Assembly: GCA_030549335.1 (NCBI GenBank)
Contig: CM060195.1
Coordinates: 10,879,501-10,943,500, forward strand
Length of the DNA: 64,000 nt
Source: Pontederia crassipes
Lineage: Eukaryota; Streptophyta; Magnoliopsida; Commelinales; Pontederiaceae
Direction: 5' to 3'
In this document: positions 43,986 to 54,701 of the stretch, in pieces
How positions within the stretch are numbered: position 1 is the stretch's first letter
Layout: each line of letters begins with the position of its first letter
The notes under the pieces: generated by a model
The model's database searches: none
What the model was told of the DNA's origin: nothing
Seen by the model: the letters and a program-made list of their open reading frames with translations, nothing else
Position numbers and translations under genes: made by a program

Positions 43986-44800
43986 ACTCCACTAGTTCAA
44001 AATTGTAATTGGCAATCTAAACTTATGCCTAATAATCAACCACTTCCTTACAATCAACCTTGTGTACAACAAAGGCCACCATATGAACAACAAGTTCAAA
44101 CTCCAAACAAATCTAAGGTGGAAGAGCTATTGGAAACACTTCAGAAGAAGCAAGAGAAGTATGATGAAGCTAGACAAAGACAAGATGAAGTAATGCTGAA
44201 ATTAGCTTCTTAAATTGAAAACTTAAGTGCTCACAATAAGATGCTAGAAACTCAAATAGCTCAACAAGCTAGTATTTCAACTAGAACTTTAGGAATTTTT
44301 TCAGGACAACTTGAAATTAATCCTAAAGAGCAAGTGCAAGTTGTTCAGCTTAGAAGTGGTAGAGTTATTGAAGAACCAATGAAACCTGTTGAAAATAATT
44401 CAACTAGAGTAACTCCAACATCAACTGAACCATAAGAGCCTTTGGAAGAAGTTATAGCTCAGAAGGATAAAGAAACACCACAAAAAGTGTTAAAGAAGGC
44501 TAGAAATACTCAAGAGGAAGTCAATGTAAGATTTTATCATCCTATTCCATTTTCACAAAGACTGGTCAAGGATAGATAAGATCAATAGTATGGAAGATTT
44601 GTAGAAATTTTGAAGAAACTCTACATTAATGTGCCATTTGTGGAAACCATTTAGGAAATGTCATCCTATACTGAATTTCTTAAGAAGAATCTGATTAAGA
44701 AGAGAAGAATTATGGAGCATGAGACTATAGCTTTAACTGAAGAAACTTCAAATATTCAGAACAAACTCCCTCCAAAATGAAAGATTCAATAAGTTTTCAA
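43986..44800 (+). pseudogene. gag: gag C-terminal part of element J
   Basis: After L the frame continues TPLVQNCNWQSKLMPNNQ, a Gln-rich spacer, a coiled-coil-like KVEELLETLQKKQEKYDEAR, then LETQIAQQASISTRTLG, QVQVVQLRSGRVIEEP and, further on, FHPIPFSQRL-like and VEILKKLYINVPFVETI segments. These are the ordered landmarks between gag and protease in Athila elements (LETQIAQL, LRSGR, PYPQRL, INIPF.E). Four or more stops. Confidence 0.8.
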
Positions 44801-45270
44801 TTCCCTGTGAGATAGGAAACTAGAAGATTCAAAGGGCTATGTGTGATTTAGAAGATTTTGTTAGTGTGATTCCCTTGTCACTATGCAAAAAATTGAAAGT
44901 TGTAGATTTGAAGCCCACTAATATGTCTTTGCAACTAGCTGAAGTTAAGTATCCACATGAAATTCTTGAAGACATACCATTGAAGGTTAGGAAGTTTTAT
45001 ATTTCTGTGGATTTTGTTGCTCTTGATATGATGAAGACTTGAATACCTCAATCTTGTTGGGTAGACCTTTCTTAACTACTAAGGAGCCATGATTTATGTC
45101 AAAGAAAGAAGATTGACATTTCATATTGGAGAAGACAAGATAGAATTCAATGTAGCTCAAGTTATCAATAGTCCCAATTTTCAACATAAAGACCTTGAAG
45201 ATAAGCAAACTAATCAGCTAGTGGAACAAGTTTCTACATTAATTTCAATTAAAAATTGATATATCCTTTA
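44800..45270 (+). pseudogene. pol: Aspartic protease region of element J
   Basis: The frame 44839-45042 reads MCDLEDFVSVIPLSLCKKLK, VDLKPTNMSLQLAEVKYPHE and FYISVDFVALDM. In Athila/Tat proteases the first line carries the catalytic D-L/S-G-A; here it reads D-L-E-D, so the Gly-Ala next to the catalytic Asp is lost. Stops follow. Confidence 0.8.
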
Positions 45271-45539
45271 CAAAGATGTCTAATATTTGATCCTTTGAAA
45301 GAATTAGATGATCACAAACTCATAATGTGATGCAAGAAGCTTTCATTACTGAAATTAAAGCAAGGGCTATTAAAGAAGAGAAGTTTCCCAAATTGGAGCT
45401 GAAGCCACTTCCTAGTAACATGAAGTATGAATTTTTAGGAGAAAACTCCATATATCTAGTGATAACTAATGTCAAGTTACTCAAAAATCAAGTTTAAGAA
45501 CTCTTGAAGAGATTGAAGTTATACAGAGAAGTGATTGGA

Positions 45540-46190
45540 TATACAATTGATGACATTTAAGGAATCAACCCCTCAATATGCATGCACAGAATTCCTATGG
45601 AAGACAACTATAAGCCTGCAATTGAAGGCCAAAGAAGATTGAATCCAATTATGAAACTAGTTGTGAAGAAATAAGTGCTAAAGTTTTTTAATACTGGAAT
45701 CATTTATTCAATCTCAGATAGTGAATGAGTTAGTCCAGTCCAAGTTGTGCTAAAGAAGGATGGAATCACAAGTGTAAAAACTAATTCTAATGAGTTGATT
45801 TCCACTAGGACAATAACTAGATGGAGAATGTGTATTGATTTCAGGAAATTAAACAAGGCAACAATGAGGGACTATTTTTCACTCCCTTTCATTGATCCTC
45901 GAAAGATTAGCCAAGCACTCTCATTCTTAGATGACTATTTATGATTTTTACAAATTCCAATTCACCCTCAAGATCTGGACAAGACAACTTTTACTCATCC
46001 ATATGGGCGTATGATGTCAATTTTTTTCATATTTTATTGAAGAATTATGGAAGTTTTCATGGATGACTTTTTAGTATATGGAAATTGTTTTGAAAACTAT
46101 TTGAAAAATTTGACAATGGTATTACAAAAATGCAAGGAGTCTAACATGATTCTTAATTGGAAAAATTCCATTTTATAGTTGAAGGAGTTG
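45540..46190 (+). pseudogene. pol: Reverse transcriptase of element J
   Basis: GINPSICMHRIP-like start near 45560, WRMCIDFRKLNKATMRDYFS and LPFIDPRKISQALSFLDDYL (45820-45940), then after frameshifts KTTFTHPYG near 45980 and the catalytic MEVFMDDFLVYGNCFENYL at 46050-46110. The F-M-D-D box is typical for Athila/Tat. The middle of the palm domain is partly deleted. Confidence 0.8.
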
Positions 46191-46239
46191 TTTTATGACA
46201 CATTCTCTCTGGCAGAGCAATTGAAATGAATAAAGCCAA

Positions 46240-46860
46240 GATTGAAACTATTGAGAAGCTGCCAACATCTAAGAATGTCAAAGCAATAAAAAGTTTCTTA
46301 GGCAATGCAGGTTTCTATAGAAAATTTATAAAGAACTTCTCATGATAGCTAGACCCTCAAAAAATTGCTAACAAAAAAATATGAATTTAGTTTTGATGAA
46401 GGATGTTTGAAAGCTTTCAACTTGCTGAAACAAGTTTTAACATCAAGCCCAATTGTAAAACCACCATATTGGTCTTTACCATTTGAAGTAATGTGTGATG
46501 CTTCTGATAAAGTAGTAGGGGCAGTTCTAGGCCAAACCAAAGATAAAAAGCATCATGTTATTTGCTATGCTAGCAAGAATCTTGATGAAGCTCAAATCAA
46601 TTATGCTACTACTGAAAAGGAGCTATTGGTTGTGGTATTTGCTTTTGATAAATTCAGACAATATCTAGTTGAAGCCAAAGTTATAGTATAGATTGATCAT
46701 CAAGCTATGAGGCATCTCAATAACAAGAAGAAACCAAAGGCAAGATCGATCATATGTATTCTACTACTTCAGAAATTTGATGTGGAAGAGGTATTGAAAA
46801 TTTAGTAGTTGACCATTTCTAGATTGGAAGGTGGTTCTGAATTTCCAATTCTATTAATGA
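46240..46860 (+). pseudogene. pol: RNase H of element J
   Basis: The open frame 46365-46691 reads FNLLKQVLTSSPIVKPPYWS, LPFEVMCDASDKVVGAVLGQ, HVICYASKNLDEAQINYATT and EKELLVVVFAFDKFRQYL, with the catalytic Asp in CDAS and the Glu in EKELL. A stop precedes the next catalytic line (IDHQAMRHL). The linker upstream (46240-46340) has stops. Confidence 0.85.
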
Positions 46861-47059
46861 TTTTTCCCTAATGATTTTCTAATGGCCATCTCAACTAATA
46901 AAGCTTCATGGTATGCAGATATTATCAATTCTTAGTTTGTGGAATTATTCCAACTGATTACTCATACTAGCAAAAGAAAAAGTTATTTTATGATATCAAG
47001 GATTACTATTGGGATGATTCATTTCTATTCAAGAAGTCCTCAATGTAATTTTGAGATGA

Positions 47060-48136
47060 TGTGTGCCAAAGTCTGAATTCCAACGCATTCTACATCAATG
47101 TCACTCTTCACCCTATGGAGGACATGGAGCAACTCAAAAGATAGTTGTCAAATACTTCAATCAAGATTTTATTGGCCTTCTCTATTTAAATATGCTCATC
47201 TTTATGCAGACAGATGTAATATATGTCAAAGAGCAGGGATAATTTTATAAGAAATAAAATGCTCCAAAATGGAATTATGGAAGTTGTAATCTTTAATGCA
47301 TGGGGAATTGATTGTATGGAACCCTTTCTGAGCTCATTTGGTTACAAGTTCATTTTATTAGCTGTTGATTACGAGTCCAAGTGGAATGAAGCAATCCCAA
47401 TTGTGGCTTCTAATTCTAAGTCTATGATCAAGCTATTCAAGGATATCATTTTTTCAAGATTTGGAGTTCCAAGAGTGGTTATTAATGATGGAGGAAGTTA
47501 CTTTATTGAAAGGAGGCTCGAAAACCTTATGAGAAAATATGTAGTTCAACATAAGGTCTCAAAACCTTGCCAAGCTAAAATTCCAAATAAGGAAATTAAA
47601 ACCATTTTGGAGAAGACTGCCTCATTGTCTAGAAAGGATTGGAGCATAAACTGAATGATACACCTTGGGCTTATCGAACAACTTATAAGTTTCCAATTGG
47701 TGTCTTTTCTTTTAAGCTGATTTATGAAAAAAACATGTCATTTGCGAGTTGGACTTGAACCCAAGGCATATTGGGCAATCAATGTTCTGAACTATGATAT
47801 GAAATCTTATGATCAAAAGATACTACTTCAGTTGGATGAATTAGATAAAATGAGGCTCAATGCTTATTACAATTTTGAATTTTAAGAAGAGAGAACAAGG
47901 AGATGTTGACAACAGAATTTTGAAAAAAGAATTGAAGGAAGGAGACTTAGTTCCGCTTTACAATTCAAGATGTAAAATATTTCTTGGAAAACTGAAACCA
48001 GATTATCAGGATCATTCAAAATTCACAAAGTTGATCCTTTTGGAGTTGTGGATATCAAAAGTGAAAACTCAAATATTTTCAAAGTGAATGATCAAAGATT
48101 GAAATTGCATAACCCTACAACAAACAATCAGATAAG
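47060..48136 (+). pseudogene. pol: Integrase of element J
   Basis: The zinc-finger region near 47075-47235 includes HCHSSPYGGHGATQK-like and DRCNICQR-like pieces in broken frames. The core frame 47223-47654 has AWGIDCMEPFLSSFGYKFIL (first Asp), LLAVDYESKWNEAIPI, FSRFGVPRVVINDGGSYF (second Asp), then a deletion where the third-residue region (TSGQxE) should be, and ILEKTASLSRKDWS. The tail to 48136 includes ELKEGDLVPLYNSR and FKVNDQRLKLHN. The catalytic Glu segment is missing, so integrase is dead. The CACTA element interrupts the tail. Confidence 0.85.
48134..48136. repeat. Left target-site duplication of the CACTA element (AAG)
   Basis: AAG before TACTACACC; the matching AAG is at 51945-51947. 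Three bp is the CACTA/En-Spm standard. Confidence 0.8.
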
Positions 48137-48458
48137 TACTACACCAATTTTGATCTTTTGTGACATTTAAAAAAACCACAAACGTCACGTGATATTAGAA
48201 ATGTTGGTAACATATCATAAATGTCACTAAAAAAAAATATTAGTGACGTCTAAAAATATAAATAACTACATAATAGTTAAAAGCTATGTCAGCCGTTGGA
48301 TCGAATCTATTTAATTTGGACAGTTGTGATTAAATTTTCATACCCTACTTTGTCTTCATCCCTCTGCTTCTTTCAGATTTGCCGCCGCACCTTCATCCCT
48401 CTCACCGTGAGAAGAGATCTGCTCATCTAATTCACCCCTCTCACCTAATTTGTCATCT

Positions 48459-48640
48459 GCTCGCCGGGGGTGGATTCGCTCATCGCCGTATCTTCGCCAT
48501 CTGCTCGCTGCGGGGTGGATTCGCTCATCGCTCGCCATCTTCTCGCTGCGGGGTGGATTCGCTCATCGCCGCACCTTCGCCATCTGCTCGCTGCTTGTGG
48601 GTGGATTTGCCCGTGTCTGCACATTCGCCATCTGGTCGCT
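48459..48640 (+). repeat. About 44-bp GC-rich tandem repeats in the CACTA element
   Basis: Four to five units of the form GCTCGCTGCGGGGTGGATTC + GCTCATCGCCGCACCTTCGCCATCT-type sequence start near 48459, 48503, 48542 and 48586. Open in several frames on both strands (HLLAAGWIRSS type), hence the overlapping open frames here. Confidence 0.8.
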
Positions 48641-49923
48641 GTCACACCTTCCCATCTGCAGGTACACCTTCCCATTGTTATTTTCTCCATCTTATTTTTT
48701 TGCATCTGCAGCTTGGTGGAGTCCATCTTTCCTTCATGTTGTTAGATTTATTTCATTGTCAAAAAATGGGAGCAATCAAAATGCCAGGAACATTTCATCT
48801 ATGCATAATTAGTAACCATGATCCAGTTTTTTTATTTTTAGTAACCATGCGTTCAAAAAAACCTTCAAACCAAGTTTGTCAGTTCGACCTCTGAGAAAGA
48901 AAGTCACAATTCAGATGTCGCTGCTTCTTCTGGACTCATGAATTATAGCTGCTGCTCTCTCCAAAGTTTCAAATAACATTCAGTTTACAGATACATTGCA
49001 CACAAGAGGTGAAATAGTAAAGCCCCTCATCAACATCAAGTATAGATTCTATTCCTATTCCTATTCCCCCCCAATCAAGCATTGTTATTTTCTCTTAGCT
49101 AGAATTCTGCTGCTTACAGCAATTCCAGACTGGACGGCTTCACTTCAACCCCCACCAAATATAATATATTGTATATTGTATATATATTAATTATACAAGA
49201 ACTATATATTGGAAAATATATTCCTTCCCCTACAAAGTAGTGTGGCAAATCTCCAGTGTCTTTGGCAACATACAATGCACTATTTTTCTTTATGATTGGA
49301 AACCATTTTTTTTCAGATTTATCATTGGAAATTGACTTATCATGAATCCAACAGCTACTTCACTTGACTAATTGTTTGATTTTACTTGCTTCTACATTCT
49401 CTCGAGTCATTGGGCCAATTTAATAATGAGTTTGATCATGATAATTAAATAGTTAATTGTCATGGTAAATAAAGATTTTGAATTACATTCTGTTTACTAT
49501 TATACCTTTATTTTTTCTTTTCTTTTCTTTTTCTTGTATTGTAGTCCACCGAAGAAACCCCTTGCTGGCCGCTGGTTGAAAAATAACTTTAATATTATTT
49601 GAATCTGAATTATTATTATTAAAAGTTAAACCCCTTTCTTTTTCCATCGACGTCGGCACCTGAATCTGCTCACAGTAATCATATTATTTGAATGCTTCTT
49701 TTTTTTCTATGTATGGCTTTGAATGAGGCAGATTTAATCGTTGTTTTTTTTTTCTTCTTTCCTGATCTGTACCTATTGGTGTTATCGCCAATTTGATTCC
49801 ACAAAAAAATCTAAGACTATAATGAGTTCTAGTTGTTTGGTTTTCATGATTTTAGCTATTTAGATTCAGATTTCTGCCACAATCTGTATAACTTTCTTGA
49901 TGTCTTTACAATAGTGAAAACAG

Positions 49924-50404
49924 GTTTCTGATGACCAAATTGATGCTTCTGAGGCCAATCGTCATCTTGAAGACATAAGGGATGAGGCATCTTCTAATTC
50001 TACTGACGTAATGAAGCAATACTCGTGCAATTTGTCATTTGCGATTATTTTTTTCTTAAAATTTTACTTTATGTTATCATTTTTATTTTGCAATTAACAG
50101 ATATTAAAGGATGAAGACCCTACCACACATGAAGTGATAAGTGATAAAAGCAAAGAGGAGGAAGCTCTTGTACAGGGTTCAACAACGAAGGTACTGAAAT
50201 CACATATTATTATGAACAATGTGGTAAAACTCCATTTGCATGCCATTATAATGTGTGCTGGACAAGCTGGAGTGGCATTTGAAAACTCCATGGCAAAGGG
50301 GGTGGTGCCATATTTGAAAACTCCATTTGCAGCAGACTGCTGGTACTAAAAGAATTCCAAACAAGCTTAAGAAAAATCCAATAAAAAAAGGAAGCAAGAA
50401 ACAA
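49924..50404 (+). pseudogene. Captured host-gene segment: three exon-like blocks
   Basis: Three blocks, each preceded by AG, followed by GT, open in one frame and a multiple of three long: 49924-50007 (84 nt, VSDDQIDASEANRHLEDIRD...), 50101-50190 (90 nt, ILKDEDPTTHEVISDKSKEE...) and 50333-50404 (72 nt, QTAGTKRIPNKLKKNPIKKG...). Together they give 82 acidic-then-basic residues with no known domain. Intervening DNA is AT-rich like plant introns. CACTA elements are known to carry fragments of host genes. I do not recognise the source gene. No matching start or end is visible inside the element. Confidence 0.5.
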
Positions 50405-53280
50405 GTAATATCAATATTCACTAATGCATGTTTCATGTTGCATATCAGAATGCCAGTTGCATGATGCTCACAGGCATAATCTAAATTCACTTCCATGATG
50501 GTAGAGTTTCATTCTTGAATGTTGTCAATACAGTACGACACTTAGGGAAGGCACAGAGCAGATGTTGATTCCTTGAGATATATGTTGAAGTAGATGATCC
50601 TTATCCTAGAGAAAGAAATAAATAACCTTTTATTTCAGTACAATATTATATTGATGGAGACGATAATTGGTTAGAAAATGTGAACTAATTTTCTCTTGAT
50701 TGACGCCCTTGTAGGTACAGATCACGAAAGAAGAAAAGAAAAAAGATTAAATTTGAGGTAAAAAGATTAATCAACAGCTAGAAGAATTAATCAGATAGGT
50801 AAAATGCACAGGAAACTACTACTCTCAACGCTTTAGAATGCAAGAAAATAGATGTTCAGAAATAGGGACATCTTTTTTTTTCCCTTGCAAGGCATTACAA
50901 AGACAACTAAGGACTTATTTTGCTTATAAATTCTTAACAATGATTTCAATTTCTCAATGCTAATAAATTCTTAACACTTATTTTACTTTATATTTGACAC
51001 TTTTTTTTTGCTTATAAATTCTTAACAATGACACACTTGTCTCTTTATATTTGTTGTGGTTTAGGATGAAAGTTGGTGGCTTTCATTTTTCGCATCTATC
51101 TTTTCTGTGTTATTTTCTTATTTTGTTTTTTCCTTGCAATGCAAGATAGATACTAGAGAGACAAGAATCCTGATCTTGAACCACCACAAAACACCCACAC
51201 TTTGATACCTTCTTTATTGGGATGCTTCGTCCAATGCAGGTTTTGATTTGCAAGTTGATGCCTACATCTGGATGACAATTGGAATGAATCAAGTTTCATG
51301 ATTTGCAAGTTTTGATTTCAACTATGCTGAAGTGGTGAAGAAGTGCAATTGTCAAGGGGTGGATCTTTGTACTTGGATAGCAATGAAACTTGGTGCCAAA
51401 GTGTAGTTGGACAAAGCAATTTTTAATTTCATCTATGCATAAATAGTAGGCTACTAAAATTTGGATTGTAACAGATTAATTTTTTTATTTTTTAGTATTC
51501 TTGATATACGTTTAAGAGTTTTTTTTAAATGAGATTCATGAGTAATGTTTAATTTGTATTTTGTTATCAAACTTTTAACATAACATTCTATTTGAAATTA
51601 ATTCAACTTGAAGTGGTATTGAAAATATTTTGTGACGTCTAAAAAGATCTTTTAGTAACATTTATATGTTATCAAATAATTATTTTTGTGACATTTAAAC
51701 ATCACTAATAAATTCAATTTATGACATTTTCATATGTTTTGAAGTTGATAAATCTAAACTTTAGTGACGTTTGTTATTTTGGTGACGGCTATTTGATAGA
51801 CGTCACAATGAACTTTTTGTAACACGGTTTATATGACGTTTGCAAGGTGATGTTTATTATACGTCATGAAATAGTTTTCGTGACGTTTAATTGATATTTG
51901 ATAACGTCTAATAGACGTCACAAAAGCTTAAATTTATTGTAGTGAAGGAAGTGCTCAAGCTATCAAATCCACATGAATTCTCTAGCCAACATTGAGTTGT
52001 AACAATGTTAAATCTCTGCGCTTCTTGGGAGGCCACCCAAGCATATGAATAACTAATATCCCTTTGTTTTTGCAAGAATAAATCAGAGAGAAAATGAACT
52101 CAATTGCATTTTCCACTGAAATAAATACTAAATATCAAATGTTGAATATCAACATTGGTCGAGCCAAAAGATGAAGTGTGGCAGGACATGCCTGCCTCTT
52201 ATTTCATTAGTTGAACACCCTTCCAACCCTATCCCTTGCTTGGATGGATCATCACTGAGGATAGTGCTAATGATAAATATATTAGCATGCTTTAATTTCA
52301 TTTTAAAGTTAATATTTTATCTATAGTCAAGTTATCATTGTTATCATAGCTGCCTAGCTTAAGTTAGCTAGTTATTAGTTTTGAGATTATCATTGTCAAG
52401 AAGAAATCCTTTAGTTAAACATCTAGTACACTACAAAACCAAATAGTCATTAATTTGGTTGTTAATCTTTTTGCTTCAATCAGCTCAAATTTAGATGCAT
52501 TAACTTAATTCAGCTAGAAAATTAATCTTTTTGTGGTTAACACTAGTTAGCACTCATGGGTTGGTCAGAAATTAGAAGATGTCTAGAATTGAATCAAGGC
52601 ATTTGCTACTATGTTAAATAGGAAAAATCGACTCTTTGAATTAAGGAATCTAAACCTTACTTAAGTTTGAACTGCTACTTATTTCATGAACAAAAAAAGT
52701 GAATGAAAAAGTGAAGAAAAAGAGAAAAAGAAAAGTTGCATTTTGCATTGCATGCGTGCATGAATAAAGAGAGTTAAATCCAAAGAGGAATCTCTACTGA
52801 ATAAAGTTAGGATTTTTATCCTATTGACAAACATGAATATAATTCAAGTTTCAAACCTATTTATCTACATTACGATGAATAAAAGTCAGGTTTATCCTGT
52901 TTAAGCAACACAAAAAATTGTTCATCAAGAGATTGACGGTTCAACCTTTTTAGTAGAGTTGAAAAATCTTGAAACTCGAATTGGTTATTGTTACTGTTTC
53001 TTTCATGACTTAAATTTGCTTTAGCATCTGTGATTTCTTATCTAGAAATTAGGAATTGGAAAGCAATGACAAGAAGTGTTAACAACATGGAAAACTCATT
53101 TGATTATAATCAGCTAAATCTAAATTCATTTGTGAACTATTTGATTCAATCCTTGTTCTTAATATTTGAATGTTTTGCTTGAGGACAAGAAAAAGACTAA
53201 GCTTGGGGGAGTTTGATTACTAGCTGATCATATCAAAATTCTGCTCTTTTTCACTTTAATTCATGTGCATTCAAGTCTTA

Positions 53281-54409
53281 GAGTAAATTACATGATTAGT
53301 CCCCTAACTTTGAATCGATTTCAAATCAGTCCCCCAATATCAATTTGTAATTAGAACGTCCTTCATCTTTGATTTTCTTGCACGATTAGTTCCCTTAACT
53401 GGCGATAGTGGGTTTTCCGGTTGCCTTGCGTACGTGGCCATCACGTGAGTCGTTTCTCTTTCCTCCACGACATTCAAGTCATCCATGTCATTTAACGCTA
53501 CTAAACTGAGTAAATTACATGGATCGTCCTCCAACTTTAAATCAATTTCCAAATAGTCCTCAAACTTTAATTTGTAATTAGAACGTTCCTCAACTTTGAT
53601 TTTATGGCACGATTCATCCACTTGACCGGTAATAGGCAATCTCCCAGTTATCTTGCTGATGTGGCATAATAAAATATAATAAAAAAATTAACTTGCTGAC
53701 GTGGCACAATAAAAAAATAAAAAGGAATCAATTTAGCCCTCTCTTTCGACTCGCCGCATGCGAGGAAGAAAAGGGGGGCCGGCGCCCCCCACTGCCAGCT
53801 CGCGCGCCGGTGAGCGGACATAGGGGGTGCTGGCCCCCCTTTTCGTCTTCATGCACGGTGAGGAGCAAAAGCGGGGCCAACGCCCTTGCACACCTCTAGC
53901 AGAAGGGGGGCATCAGCCCCTCTCGTGAGCTCGCCGACGTCTCTGTCATTTTTTATTTTTTATTAATTTTATAATATTTTTTGTGTGTCATGTCAATAAG
54001 TTAAATTTTTTATTATATTTTATATGCTATGTCAGCAAGGTAACCGATAGATTGTCTATTACCGGTCAAGTGGATGAATCATGCAATAAAATCAAAGTTC
54101 GAGGACGTTCTAGTTACAAATTAAAGTTAGGGGACCGTTTAGAAATTGATTCAAAATTGGAGGACGATCCGTGTAATTTACCTAGTTTAGTAGTGTTAAA
54201 TGACGTGGATGACTTGAATGACATGGAGGAAAGAGAAATGACTCATGTGGCGGCCACGTACGCAAGACAACCGGGATATCCACTATCACCGGTCAAGGGG
54301 ACTAATCGTGCAAGAAAATCAAAGATAAATGACGTTCTAGTTACAAATTGAAGTTGGGGACCAATTTCAAATTGACTCAAAGTTGAGGGACTAATCGTGT
54401 AATTTACCC
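53281..54409. mobile_element. Mutator-like (MULE) palindromic element
   Basis: Ends GAGTAAATTACATGATTAG and, inverted, GGGTAAATTACACGATTAG, with arms of about 430 bp (53281-53715 and 53975-54409) around a GC-rich loop. Flanks AAGTCTTA (53273-53280) and AAGTCCTA (54410-54417) form an 8-9 bp duplication with one mismatch. Long terminal inverted repeats with about 9-bp duplications define MULEs. Each arm contains two copies of the TAAATTACAYGRWTYGTCC unit in tandem. The parallel open frames in both arms are a product of the palindrome. Confidence 0.8.
53742..53945. other. GC-rich loop of the MULE
   Basis: About 200 bp very rich in G+C with repeated GGGGGCCGGCGCCCCCC-like and GCCAACGCCC / GCATCAGCCCC motifs, unlike anything nearby. 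It may be captured DNA or a local expansion. No confident coding frame. Confidence 0.5.
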
Positions 54410-54701
54410 AAGTCCTATAATCTTCATATTTTGATAATTATGCTTAATCAACATGCATTTATCTTCTCGCATCTTACACTTGCACATTTGAATTATATAA
54501 CATTTTGATTTATCTCTTTTTTGTTTAAATTTCATTTGAAGAATTGATGCTTTCTGTTCATGTCACTACAAGATTCAAGTCAAGTACAAAGGACAAAAAT
54601 CCTACTAGAAAAGAAGAATGGGACTACTCTTTGCAAACTGTCATAAAGCAATGAGAAAGAAATCTTTCTGCAGAGAGAGGGAACCAAAGGATCAAAGGGT
54701 T

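Larger units (their letters stand above)
48137..51944. mobile_element. CACTA (En/Spm-like) element with captured exons
   Basis: Right end (inverted) CACTACAATAAATTTAAG and left end TACTACACCAATTTTGATC are matching termini; the first base on the left is T instead of C. Subterminal copies of TTTTGTGACGTY and GTGACGTCTA crowd both ends (48150-48260 and 51620-51920), as in transposase-binding regions of CACTA elements. No TNPA/TNPD-type gene is visible. It holds GC-rich tandem repeats (48459-48640) and three exon-like segments (49924-50404). It interrupts the integrase tail of element J. Confidence 0.9.
51948..54701 (+). other. 3' non-coding region of element J
   Basis: Begins with the end of the integrase frame and TTCTTGGGAGGCCACCCAAG, a line common after pol in Athila elements. 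It then shows no coding region. GAGGACAAG...AAGCTTGGGGGAG lies at 53179-53212, followed by the Mutator-like element. A purine-rich stretch at 54672-54700 (GAGAGAGGGAACCAAAGG) is the likely polypurine tract. Confidence 0.65.

Noticed and set aside
41821..43990. Target-site duplication for element L
   Set aside because: GAATA before 41827 and ACTCC after 43985 do not match. The outer part of the right LTR is missing, so no duplication should be expected there.
53340..54351. Two similar proteins (about 98-122 codons) on opposite strands
   Set aside because: They lie in the two arms of the palindromic MULE. The similarity follows from the inverted repeat; there is no known domain, and the terminal sequences are inside the frames.
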